A stretch of 5,172 nt of DNA from Rhodobiaceae bacterium (GTDB lineage Bacteria; Pseudomonadota; Alphaproteobacteria; MED-G09). The DNA lies in NCBI GenBank assembly GCA_002704345.1, contig PAGD01000025.1, positions 32,595 through 37,766 on the forward strand, read 5' to 3'. Under the pieces are notes generated by a model. The model ran no database searches. It worked only from the letters and a program-made list of their open reading frames with translations, and was not told where the DNA came from. The first letter of the stretch is position 1. The number at the start of each line of letters is the position of its first letter. The position numbers and the translations under genes are program-made. This document shows, piece by piece, positions 1-5,172 of this stretch.

Positions 1-20
1 TTTAACATACTGAACTTATA

Positions 21-61
21 GCAAATAAAATAATGACTGTGTGCTAATGCAATTTATTTGC
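21..61. repeat. 9-bp perfect inverted repeat upstream of the SnoaL-like gene
   Basis: GCAAATAAA at 21-29 is the exact reverse complement of TTTATTTGC at 53-61, with 23 bases between. It lies about 90 bases upstream of the chosen start of the SnoaL-like gene. No T-run follows it on either strand, so it does not look like a terminator. It could be an operator, or chance in AT-rich DNA. No function is assigned. Confidence 0.35.
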
Positions 62-135
62 ACAAAAAAAATAAAACATTAAAGGCTTTTTATAAATTTA
101 GATTATTGTATCATTTATTAGAGTATTTAATTCTT

Positions 136-142
136 AGGGAGA
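136..142 (+). promoter_or_regulatory. Ribosome binding site that sets the start of the SnoaL-like gene
   Basis: AGGGAGA at 136-142 lies five bases before the ATG at 148. The reading frame stays open upstream to a TTG at 58, but that codon has no Shine-Dalgarno sequence. The ATG at 148 also puts a clean signal peptide at the protein's N-terminus. Both points favour 148. Confidence 0.8.
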
Positions 143-147
143 AATAT

Positions 148-639
148 ATGCGTAATTTAATTTTAACAATTTTTTTAGGGCTATTAATAACATTAAACTT
201 TAGCGCCTATTCTAAAAATATTGATGCTGAAAGTAGATTTGAAATTATAGATGTGATGAACAAATATGCTATCGGAATTGATACTAAAGATTATGTTCTC
301 TTTAGGTCAATCTTCACTGATGATGTAGAAGTAAGCATCGTTTATACCTCAAATTTTGGAACTGGTAATACAGTTAATATAAAGGGTGCAGATAATTGGG
401 TTAACTATGTTGATGAGCAAATAAGTATATATAGAAATACTCAACATATGTTAGGAAATCCAATGATATCTTATGATGGCAGCGTTGCAATTGTTAGAAC
501 TGACTTAACGGCAATTCATTATTATGCGGATAGACCGGATGAATCGACAACCTTTTGGGGTTATTATGAAACGCATATGGTCAATGAGGGTGAATGGAAA
601 GTTATAAAGCACACTTTAACAGGAATAGGCGCCAACTAA
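148..639 (+). CDS. Exported SnoaL-like (NTF2-fold) protein
   Basis: A 163-residue protein. Residues 1-22 form a signal peptide: a basic M-R-N start, a hydrophobic stretch of about 15 residues, then a likely cut after A-Y-S, so the mature protein should be periplasmic or secreted. The rest (about 29-160) is one SnoaL-like domain of the NTF2 superfamily. It shows the Y40-A-x-x-x-D45 and D48 pattern, the F-T-D-D-V turn at 56-60, the Q99-H100-M-L-G-N104 segment, D110-G111, H124 and the W150-K-V strand near the end. In this superfamily Tyr, Asp and His in the pocket often act as general acid/base (scytalone dehydratase-like, polyketide cyclases), but many members have no known reaction, so no substrate is proposed. 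No clear promoter is visible; TATAAA at 91-96 lacks a matching -35. The gene runs head-on into the EthD gene, its TAA directly touching that gene's stop. Fold call strong, activity unknown. Confidence 0.85.
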   Translation: MRNLILTIFLGLLITLNFSAYSKNIDAESRFEIIDVMNKYAIGIDTKDYVLFRSIFTDDVEVSIVYTSNFGTGNTVNIKGADNWVNYVDEQISIYRNTQHMLGNPMISYDGSVAIVRTDLTAIHYYADRPDESTTFWGYYETHMVNEGEWKVIKHTLTGIGAN

Positions 640-1017
640 TCAAAAAATTTCTTTAATATTTGAAAACATTTGAGGGGATTTATGAAAATTAATAAATTTT
701 GATTCATCTTCCCATAGAAGTCTTGCAGCATCTCTAGATTTTTTTTCATTATTTATGTTTTTAAAAATATTCCAAGACCCCCAATAAAGCTCCGCTATTC
801 CATCATAATCATGAGGAAAATCCCCCTCGGGAACTCTTGCCCTTCTCAAGGTGTCTAAATAATCAAAATTTTGACAATGTATTTGATCATATTTAAGAAT
901 TTTTAAATCTTTTGAAACACTTTTAACTAATGGAGCATGTTTATTTATCCAATAATCTTGAAATTCACTTCTAGATAAATGACTCTTTCGAGTTAGGCAA
1001 AAGGAGAGTTTAATCAT
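640..1017 (-). CDS. EthD-domain protein
   Basis: A 125-residue, probably cytoplasmic protein matching the EthD family of small ferredoxin-like alpha/beta-barrel proteins. The family signature is at the N-terminus: a beta strand ending F-C-L-T-R-K (6-11), then L-S-R-S-E-F-Q-D-Y-W (14-23), then K-H-A-P-L-V (26-31) with W23 and H27. The middle strand Y-D-G-I-A-E-L-Y-W (71-79) and the C-terminal W-E-D-E-S-K-F-I-N-F (102-111) followed by K-S-P-Q-M-F also fit. The family is named for a protein needed for ethyl tert-butyl ether degradation; relatives occur in aromatic and polyketide pathways, often without a proven reaction. The gene is 37 bases downstream of the serine hydrolase on the same strand and probably shares its transcript. 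The local Shine-Dalgarno is weak (GAGAA, about 1022-1026), which fits dependence on coupling to upstream translation. Stop TGA at 642-640 abuts the opposing gene's stop. Confidence 0.85.
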   Translation of the reverse strand: MIKLSFCLTRKSHLSRSEFQDYWINKHAPLVKSVSKDLKILKYDQIHCQNFDYLDTLRRARVPEGDFPHDYDGIAELYWGSWNIFKNINNEKKSRDAARLLWEDESKFINFHKSPQMFSNIKEIF

Positions 1018-1058
1018 TTCATTCTCATAAATTTAAATATTTCAATAATTAAACTCAT
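1014..1058 (-). other. Possible 14-codon coupling micro-ORF between hydrolase and EthD genes
   Basis: On the minus strand an ATG at 1058-1056 overlaps the hydrolase stop TGA (1057-1055) as ATGA. The frame reads 14 codons (M-S-L-I-I-E-I-F-K-F-M-R-M-K) to a TGA at 1016-1014, which overlaps the EthD ATG (1017-1015), again as ATGA. A GAGGA sequence at 1066-1062, inside the last codons of the hydrolase, lies three bases before the micro-ORF start. The arrangement could carry terminating ribosomes from the hydrolase to the EthD start. The peptide itself need not have a function. In AT-rich DNA this could be chance, so confidence is low. Confidence 0.3.
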
Positions 1059-2209
1059 AAATCCTCAATTGACTCTACAAATGCTTTTACAATATTATTT
1101 GTTCTTTCTTCTCCAAAAACATCATCCTCCATTCTAACTGGAGAAAAACCTAAAGAAACTCTATTTTCTTTATCTGCAATAGATAATGACCCTCCCCAGC
1201 CAGTCCAATAACATGTTTTATCATTTTTAAAATAGCCCATCCACGTATCATTTTTAACTGGAAGTGCAAAGCCAATGCCCCATCTAACAAGATTATTTAG
1301 AACTAAATCATTGCCAATTATTTGTTCATCAAAAATATTTTCTAGGGTTTTTTCAGATAAAAAAGTAATGCCATCAACTTCACCATGATTAGCGATCAAA
1401 GCCATACATTCAGAAATAGATTTTCCGTTGCCATGACCGCCCGCTGCAGGTATCTCTGATATTCTCCAATCATCCTCAAGAGCACATGAAGGTTTAAGAA
1501 TACCATTAGCCATAGTTTTATATGCTGGAGATTCTTTATCCATTTCATCAAACAAATCTTCAGTACTTGGATCACCTGGCATATAAATATTTGCCACCCT
1601 ATTAAAATCCTTAGGTTCTAATCCAATATGAAAATCACTATTTAAGGGCTTTGCAATTTCATCTTGAAAAAACTGACCAATAGACTTGCCAGATATTCTT
1701 TTAACAATTTCACCAATTAAAAAACCAACGCTTATAGAATGATAACCAACTTCTTTACCTGCTTCCCAAAAGGGTTTTTGCTTAGCCAAAAGCTTACATA
1801 ATTTATCCCAATTATAGTAATCCTTGTAATTAATTTTAGATTCCCAGCCAGATAAGCCAGATGAATGACTCATAATATGACTTACCAAGATATTTTCTTT
1901 TCCATTTTCTGAAAATTCAGGCCAATAATCTTTAACTGGAGAATGAAAATCTAATAAGCCTTTTTCGTGAAGGATATAAGCACATAATGAAGCCATATTT
2001 TTAGTACTAGACCAAACATTAATAATGGTGTCCTCTGACCAAGGTTCTTTTTTTTCTTCATCTTTAAATCCATCCCATAAGTTTAAAATAACCTCTCCAT
2101 TATATGTAACGCCAAGTGATGAACCCACATCAAGACCTTCATTGAAATTTTTCTCATAAGCATCTTTTAATTTATAAAATTTTTTATCTGAAAATCCATT
2201 GGCAGACAT
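1055..2209 (-). CDS. Serine hydrolase, class C beta-lactamase fold (family VIII esterase-like)
   Basis: A 384-residue protein of the beta-lactamase (PF00144) family, of normal length. The nucleophile motif is S67-S-T-K70 (S-x-x-K) in the context V-W-S-S-T-K-N-M. The second motif is Y156-H-S, in G-Y-H-S-I-S-V-G-F-L-I-G-E, which replaces the Y-A/S-N of AmpC enzymes. Other family landmarks are H115-S-S-G-L-S-G-W, A255-A-G-G-H-G and, near the end, W335-T-G-W-G-G-S341. Family VIII esterases commonly carry W-G-G or H-x-G where AmpC has K-T-G. The likely reaction is hydrolysis of a small ester or amide; antibiotic resistance is unlikely. No signal peptide is seen, so it is probably cytoplasmic. The ATG at 2209 is supported by AGAGG at 2220-2216. 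A TTTACA at 2274-2269 could be a -35, but no good -10 follows. First gene of a likely two-gene leftward operon with the EthD gene. Confidence 0.92.
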   Translation of the reverse strand: MSANGFSDKKFYKLKDAYEKNFNEGLDVGSSLGVTYNGEVILNLWDGFKDEEKKEPWSEDTIINVWSSTKNMASLCAYILHEKGLLDFHSPVKDYWPEFSENGKENILVSHIMSHSSGLSGWESKINYKDYYNWDKLCKLLAKQKPFWEAGKEVGYHSISVGFLIGEIVKRISGKSIGQFFQDEIAKPLNSDFHIGLEPKDFNRVANIYMPGDPSTEDLFDEMDKESPAYKTMANGILKPSCALEDDWRISEIPAAGGHGNGKSISECMALIANHGEVDGITFLSEKTLENIFDEQIIGNDLVLNNLVRWGIGFALPVKNDTWMGYFKNDKTCYWTGWGGSLSIADKENRVSLGFSPVRMEDDVFGEERTNNIVKAFVESIEDL

Positions 2210-2359
2210 TTAAAACCTCTTAAAAAATAATTTAAACAACAATAAAATAAGAACATATTAAAATATTTTGTAAAGATAATTTTAAGAAAGCTTTTTAATG
2301 TACAAGCAAACTCATTTAAGCTAAGAAAAGTCAATTGTAAGTATTAAAAGGAGAGTAAA
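2210..2359. promoter_or_regulatory. Divergent intergenic region between hydrolase and secreted-protein genes
   Basis: This 150-base, very AT-rich stretch must hold the leader of the leftward hydrolase operon and the rightward secreted-protein gene. A TTTACA on the minus strand (2274-2269) and a GATAAT on the plus strand (2275-2280) resemble sigma-70 boxes, but neither has a good partner at 16-18 bases. No convincing operator was found. The call rests on gene layout. Confidence 0.4.
2348..2353 (+). promoter_or_regulatory. Strong ribosome binding site supporting a GTG start
   Basis: AAGGAG at 2348-2353, within AAAAGGAGAG, lies six bases before GTG at 2360. This is the best Shine-Dalgarno in the window and decides in favour of GTG rather than the in-frame ATG at codon 20, which would cut into the first domain. 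Confidence 0.85.
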
Positions 2360-3202
2360 GTGGCATCTTTAAATTTTAACTCAGGTAAAAATTTTATTAT
2401 TCCAACCGAAAATGACATGACCTATAGAGGCCTTGGAGGTGACGATATTTATATCATCTCAAAAGCAATTCCAAGTAACACAAAAATACAAATTATTGAT
2501 ACAGAGGGTTCAAATGTAATTCAATTAATTGATGGTATAACGATTTCTACATCTCTTTTTACAAAAAATGCAACTAGACTAACTCTATCAAATGGTTCTG
2601 AAATTACTATTAATGGTGCTGATAAGTTTACTTACGAAACGAGTGGTAACTCAACTACAGGGGATATTGGGTCTCAGTGGACTTACTCACAATTTGTAAA
2701 GGGAATGGGGATTACTAGTGGACCGCCAGCATCAGGGTCAGAAAATGGCACTGCGAATTTTGTTATTAATGATACATTCACTGTACCTGAGGAATCTGAA
2801 GAAACACCTGATGATTACACAATAGTAAATATAGATGTTTCATCTGATACCACTATTAACGCAACGAACGTACCCGAAGACTTTCGTTATGAGGTTGGTA
2901 CCGATGGCATTTCTAAAGAAGGAGCTTTTGCAGTTACTATTGATGGTTTTGATAAATCAAACGATAAACTTACTTTGGTTTTAATTGGAGGTACGTCAAA
3001 TCTAACTACACAACAATTTGATTCTATCGAAAATATCGATGTAACTTCAGATGGTATCTCTGGAACTCAAATTTACTTTGCCCCTGACTCAAGCAAGGAT
3101 AGTGCTACATTAATTTTACCAAATATAGAGGAACGTATTGTAGATACTTGGACTGTAACGACATATACGGTTGAAATTATTGCTGATATAAATTTAGTAT
3201 AA
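2360..3202 (+). CDS. Putative small type I-secreted RTX-type surface/extracellular protein
   Basis: A 280-residue acidic protein with no cysteine, no signal peptide and no membrane segment; rich in Asp, Thr, Ser, Asn, Ile and Val, as expected of a beta-rich extracellular protein. Residues about 20-95 form one unit: Y-R-G-L-G-G-D-D-I-Y (22-31), like a single RTX-type calcium turn, then I-D-T-E-G-S-N-V-I-Q-L (46-56), L-T-L-S-N-G-S-E-I-T-I (74-84) and A-D-K-F-T-Y (87-92). A Gly/Ser/Pro/Glu-rich linker follows (about 118-152). Residues about 153-280 resemble C-terminal domains of RTX proteins: I-D-G-F-D-K-S-N-D-K-L-T-L-V (194-207), T-T-Q-Q-F (216-220), I-Y-F-A-P-D (238-243) and L-I-L-P-N-I (251-256). 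Such proteins usually leave through a type I secretion system using an uncleaved C-terminal signal. No transporter is in the window, so secretion is inferred from composition and remembered family pattern. Function (adhesin, surface layer, other) unknown. The next gene follows after 32 bases without a visible terminator. Confidence 0.65.
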   Translation: MASLNFNSGKNFIIPTENDMTYRGLGGDDIYIISKAIPSNTKIQIIDTEGSNVIQLIDGITISTSLFTKNATRLTLSNGSEITINGADKFTYETSGNSTTGDIGSQWTYSQFVKGMGITSGPPASGSENGTANFVINDTFTVPEESEETPDDYTIVNIDVSSDTTINATNVPEDFRYEVGTDGISKEGAFAVTIDGFDKSNDKLTLVLIGGTSNLTTQQFDSIENIDVTSDGISGTQIYFAPDSSKDSATLILPNIEERIVDTWTVTTYTVEIIADINLV

Positions 3203-3234
3203 AGATTAATAAACATAAAAAACTTAAAATTAAT

Positions 3235-3663
3235 ATGAACAAGCTGAACTCAAACTTAATCCCCTTCTCTCAATTACCAAAAGGTATATGGAGGAAAATA
3301 GTACTTTTTGGATTATCTATTTTTTTTATAAATGCCGGTATAACTCACTTCACTAATGTGAATTTTTATTTATCCATAATGCCACCCTCTTTTCCATTGC
3401 ATGAAGAGGCTGTCTATATAAGCGGTTTTTTTGAAATTATTGGGGGTATAGGATTACTTATACCACGTTTTCGTAAAATTGCTGGCTGGGGTCTATTTGC
3501 TCTATTAATTGCTGTTTATCCTGCAAATATATATATGGCAATAACACCAGAGGCATTTCCTGATATACCTTTGTATGCCCTCTATATTCGTCTAGTTTTT
3601 CAATTTATTTTCTTCTATTGGGCTTATTCGCTTACAAGACCTAATTTTAATCCAGGTTATTAG
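3235..3663 (+). CDS. DoxX-like four-helix membrane protein
   Basis: A 142-residue inner-membrane protein with about four helices (roughly 22-37, 58-77, 82-103, 111-133). The pattern N33-A-G-I-T-H-F in helix 1, the Y/F-rich N-F-Y-L-S-I-M-P-P loop (43-51), G64-F-F-E-I-I-G-G-I-G-L-L-I-P (64-77) and the W-G-L-F-A...Y-P-A-N-I-Y-M-A segment (85-102) match the DoxX-like family (COG4270-type predicted membrane proteins). The family's role is mostly unknown; some relatives are subunits of thiosulfate:quinone oxidoreductase. The ATG at 3235 has no Shine-Dalgarno (AAAACTTAAAATTAAT precedes it), and no other in-frame start exists between the upstream stop and the first helix. It is 32 bases after the secreted-protein gene and may share its transcript. 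It ends eight bases from the opposing NTF2-like gene. Confidence 0.85.
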   Translation: MNKLNSNLIPFSQLPKGIWRKIVLFGLSIFFINAGITHFTNVNFYLSIMPPSFPLHEEAVYISGFFEIIGGIGLLIPRFRKIAGWGLFALLIAVYPANIYMAITPEAFPDIPLYALYIRLVFQFIFFYWAYSLTRPNFNPGY

Positions 3664-3671
3664 ATGTAAGC

Positions 3672-4163
3672 CTAAACCCCCATTGGCACATCAGAGTCAA
3701 TGATCACAGAGGAAATTAACCATTTATTATTCTCTTTTATAAGCGTGTAATCGGCATTTGCCCTAAGATACTTTTCATTAGACTTATTAAGTCTAGAAAA
3801 ATTTAATCGTACTATAGCAGTATTATTTAATTCTGATACTGTATCCATAGAGTTTACAAAGGAATACTCCCAACCAGTTTCTTTAATGCCTTCAAAGTTT
3901 ATAAAAGTTGAAATTTTTTCGTGTATACTTTTTTTTCCATTATTTAAAACCATAATTGGAAATTGAAAATAACCATCCAATTCTTTTTTGGAATTAAAAT
4001 CTAAAATATATCTTTTAATTGCCTCATTCGGAGTTTCCCTATGATGAGTATTAGATTGTGTATTCCAGTTTTCAGAAGTGATTATATAAACAACCAATAT
4101 CACTGTTGATACAAGAACTATTGATTGAGCTAACCAACCAAATCTCAATGCTATTTCAATCAT
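3672..4163 (-). CDS. Membrane-anchored NTF2-like protein
   Basis: A 163-residue protein with one N-terminal hydrophobic helix (about 10-29) and then a soluble domain (about 43-163), probably a signal anchor with the domain in the periplasm; a cleavable signal is not excluded. The domain has the order seen in small NTF2-like proteins: an opening helix (A48-I-K-R-Y-I-L-D-F), F66-Q-F-P-I-M-V (66-72), a second helix (I80-H-E-K-I-S-T-F), G97-W-E-Y-S, an alternating strand I117-V-R-L-N-F-S-R (117-124), then the last strands Y139-T-L-I-K-E-N-N-K-W-L-I (139-150). The F-P-x-M-V, T-G-W and R-F-S-R positions are familiar from uncharacterised NTF2-like proteins; catalytic residues are not evident. The start is supported by AAGGA at 4175-4171, seven bases from the ATG. 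The receptor upstream on the same strand is 159 bases away behind a hairpin, so this gene probably has its own promoter. Confidence 0.7.
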   Translation of the reverse strand: MIEIALRFGWLAQSIVLVSTVILVVYIITSENWNTQSNTHHRETPNEAIKRYILDFNSKKELDGYFQFPIMVLNNGKKSIHEKISTFINFEGIKETGWEYSFVNSMDTVSELNNTAIVRLNFSRLNKSNEKYLRANADYTLIKENNKWLISSVIIDSDVPMGV

Positions 4164-4275
4164 TGTATAATCCTTTTTGTATGTTGATAAATTTTTATAT
4201 GTGATTTGGGTGTATAATGTATATTTAAAAATTAAAAATTAATAAAATTTAAATTTATTATAGCCATATTAAAAT

Positions 4276-4309
4276 ATAGTGCCCAAAGTTATACAACTCT
4301 GGACACTAT
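4276..4309 (-). terminator. Rho-independent terminator of the TonB receptor gene
   Basis: Bases 4276-4290 and 4295-4309 form a 15-bp stem with a four-base loop (4291-4294). In plus-strand RNA positions 4282/4303 and 4286/4299 are C-A and A-C mismatches; in minus-strand RNA the same positions are G-U wobbles, so the hairpin is unbroken only in the leftward transcript. It starts 13 bases after the receptor's TAA and is followed on the minus strand by AUUUUAAUAU, a short U-tract. Strand and position fit the receptor. The U-run is modest, so efficiency may be moderate. Confidence 0.75.
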
Positions 4310-4322
4310 CTTAAATTAAACT

Positions 4323-5172
4323 TTAAAATTTATAGTTTAATTTCATACCAAAATTTCTTCCTGGTAAAGGAACTTCATTCTTAACAAAGGAAGAATGATT
4401 CCTAGCAACTTCATCAAGAAGATTTTTACCAAATAACAATAAGCTTATTTGGCTTTGGTTGCTTAGCGTAAAAGATTTTCTTAGAGAAAAATCAAGCATT
4501 TCATAAGCTTCGGTCATCACCTCACCTTCGCCGATGTCATTTTGTTTTTCTACATCTTTATATGTAAGTCTAGCCAAAAGATTATCCTCTGAATAAGAAA
4601 CACTTAAAATATTTCTAGCAGGTACAATTCTTGGTATATTAGAACCATTGCTAAACTCTCCAGTAACTGAGTCTCTGCCTAAAGATAAAGTAAGGCTTCC
4701 TCTATCAAATTCAAAAAGCTGACTTACTTCAAGCTCATACCCCTCAAGTTCAGCATCTCTTTGAAGATAATTTGCTAAAATAAGACCTCCATGATCATCA
4801 TGTTCTTCTTCATGCTCATCATGTTCTTCTTCTGACTCATCTTTTAAATAGATATAATTATCAATATCATTGGTGAAGATATTAGCCCTGAAAGAAAAAT
4901 TATTATTCTTATAGAAGACATTTAAGTCGATATTATTAGCAGTTTCAGATTTTAGGTTTGTATTACCAACCTCATATCTTCCTGTAACAAGATGTGGACC
5001 ATTCATAAATAATTCTGAAGCTGAAGGAGCTCTCTCAACTCTTGAGAAACCTACACCAACAGTTAAATTATCATTGATTTCTCTTGAAAGGCCAAGAGCA
5101 AAACTTGTTTTACTAAAGTCTTTATTAAAGTAATCAATTTCCTCTTCATGCTCTTCATCATGATGCTCTTCT
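4323..5172 (-). CDS. znuD-like: ZnuD-type TonB-dependent outer-membrane receptor, C-terminal part
   Basis: Partial gene: the frame is open to the right edge and the visible 282 residues are the C-terminal part of the beta-barrel. The ATG at 5006 is an internal Met, not the start. Fragment residues 47-55 (R-A-P-S-A-S-E-L-F) and 57-64 (N-G-P-H-L-V-T-G) are the conserved R-A-P...E-L-[FY] and N-G-P-H-L-x-T-G stretch of ZnuD-like receptors. The end shows N-L-L-D-E (250-254), A-R-N-H-S-S-F (256-262), P-L-P-G-R-N-F (268-274) and a terminal Phe, the usual signal for outer-membrane insertion. Two His/Asp/Glu tracts (residues 1-11 and about 112-127) lie where surface loops are expected; in ZnuD of Neisseria such loops help capture zinc. 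The likely role is TonB-driven uptake of zinc or a related metal across the outer membrane. The promoter, any Zur box, plug domain and TonB box are outside the window. A terminator hairpin follows the stop. Confidence 0.9.
   Translation of the reverse strand, partial: EEHHDEEHEEEIDYFNKDFSKTSFALGLSREINDNLTVGVGFSRVERAPSASELFMNGPHLVTGRYEVGNTNLKSETANNIDLNVFYKNNNFSFRANIFTNDIDNYIYLKDESEEEHDEHEEEHDDHGGLILANYLQRDAELEGYELEVSQLFEFDRGSLTLSLGRDSVTGEFSNGSNIPRIVPARNILSVSYSEDNLLARLTYKDVEKQNDIGEGEVMTEAYEMLDFSLRKSFTLSNQSQISLLLFGKNLLDEVARNHSSFVKNEVPLPGRNFGMKLNYKF
4795..4832. repeat. 17-bp direct repeat, 21-bp period, within the receptor's His-rich loop
   Basis: TCATCATGTTCTTCTTC occurs at 4795-4811 and again at 4816-4832, a period of exactly 21 bases or seven codons. 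It encodes the repeated Glu/His/Asp pattern in the receptor loop (fragment residues about 113-126). In-frame duplication or slippage is the simplest origin; copy changes would lengthen or shorten the loop without breaking the frame. Confidence 0.8.

Noticed and set aside
48..72. TGCAA-TTTAT-TTGCA hairpin followed by an A-run, as a terminator
   Set aside because: The homopolymer after it on the plus strand is A, not T, and the minus-strand side has no U-run; the stem is only five pairs.
58..147. N-terminal extension of the SnoaL-like protein from a TTG at 58
   Set aside because: No ribosome binding site precedes it, the added residues look like translated AT-rich leader, and it would bury the signal peptide that begins cleanly at the ATG at 148.
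640..2209. Hydrolase plus EthD pair as an antibiotic-resistance or defence cassette
   Set aside because: Active-site motifs fit esterases more than beta-lactamases, EthD proteins are metabolic, and no mobile-element or defence signature is nearby.
4211..4218. TGTATAAT as a rightward promoter toward the receptor gene
   Set aside because: No -35 at proper spacing (the nearest TTGATA is 23 bases away) and it would only drive antisense RNA. The same octamer also occurs at 4164-4171, as expected in such AT-rich DNA.
4240..4260. TAATAAA/TTTATTA inverted repeat as a second terminator
   Set aside because: The stem is all A/T with seven pairs and lies in low-complexity sequence, so it would be too weak and is likely chance.
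4323..5006. A complete 227-residue protein starting at the ATG at 5006
   Set aside because: The frame is open to the window edge and the 55 codons before this Met continue the TonB-receptor barrel (R-A-P-S-A-S-E-L-F directly precedes it).

Overview
This AT-rich window (roughly 30% G+C by eye) carries six protein genes on both strands with short gaps. None looks like a mobile, viral or CRISPR element. A TonB-dependent outer-membrane receptor, an exported protein with a classical signal peptide and Shine-Dalgarno-led starts point to a Gram-negative bacterium. The mix (TonB receptor, class-C beta-lactamase-fold hydrolase, EthD, SnoaL/NTF2-like proteins, a small RTX-type secreted protein, low G+C, tight packing) resembles marine gammaproteobacteria such as the SAR86 group. 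That placement is inference from style, not proof.

Left part (1-2209): a rightward gene for an exported SnoaL/NTF2-fold protein (148-639) meets a leftward pair head-on. The pair is a serine hydrolase of the beta-lactamase/family VIII esterase type (1055-2209) followed by an EthD-domain protein (640-1017). The stop codons of the SnoaL and EthD genes abut with no base between them. The 37-base gap between hydrolase and EthD genes holds a 14-codon micro-ORF that overlaps the stop of one and the start of the other by ATGA, which may couple their translation.

Middle part (2210-3663): a 150-base divergent intergenic region separates the hydrolase from a rightward pair. The pair is a GTG-initiated, 280-residue, cysteine-free acidic protein that looks like a small type I-secreted RTX-type protein (2360-3202), and a four-helix DoxX-like membrane protein (3235-3663).

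Right part (3664-5172): a leftward membrane-anchored NTF2-like protein (3672-4163) lies downstream of the C-terminal 282 residues of a ZnuD-type TonB-dependent receptor (4323 to beyond the window edge). The two are separated by a hairpin that pairs fully only in the leftward transcript, so it is probably the receptor's terminator. The receptor has two His/Asp/Glu-rich tracts that probably form metal-capturing surface loops. Zinc uptake is the most specific physiological role the window supports. No convincing new multi-gene system is visible; the best leads are the receptor's metal-loop repeats, the micro-ORF bridge and the small secreted protein.
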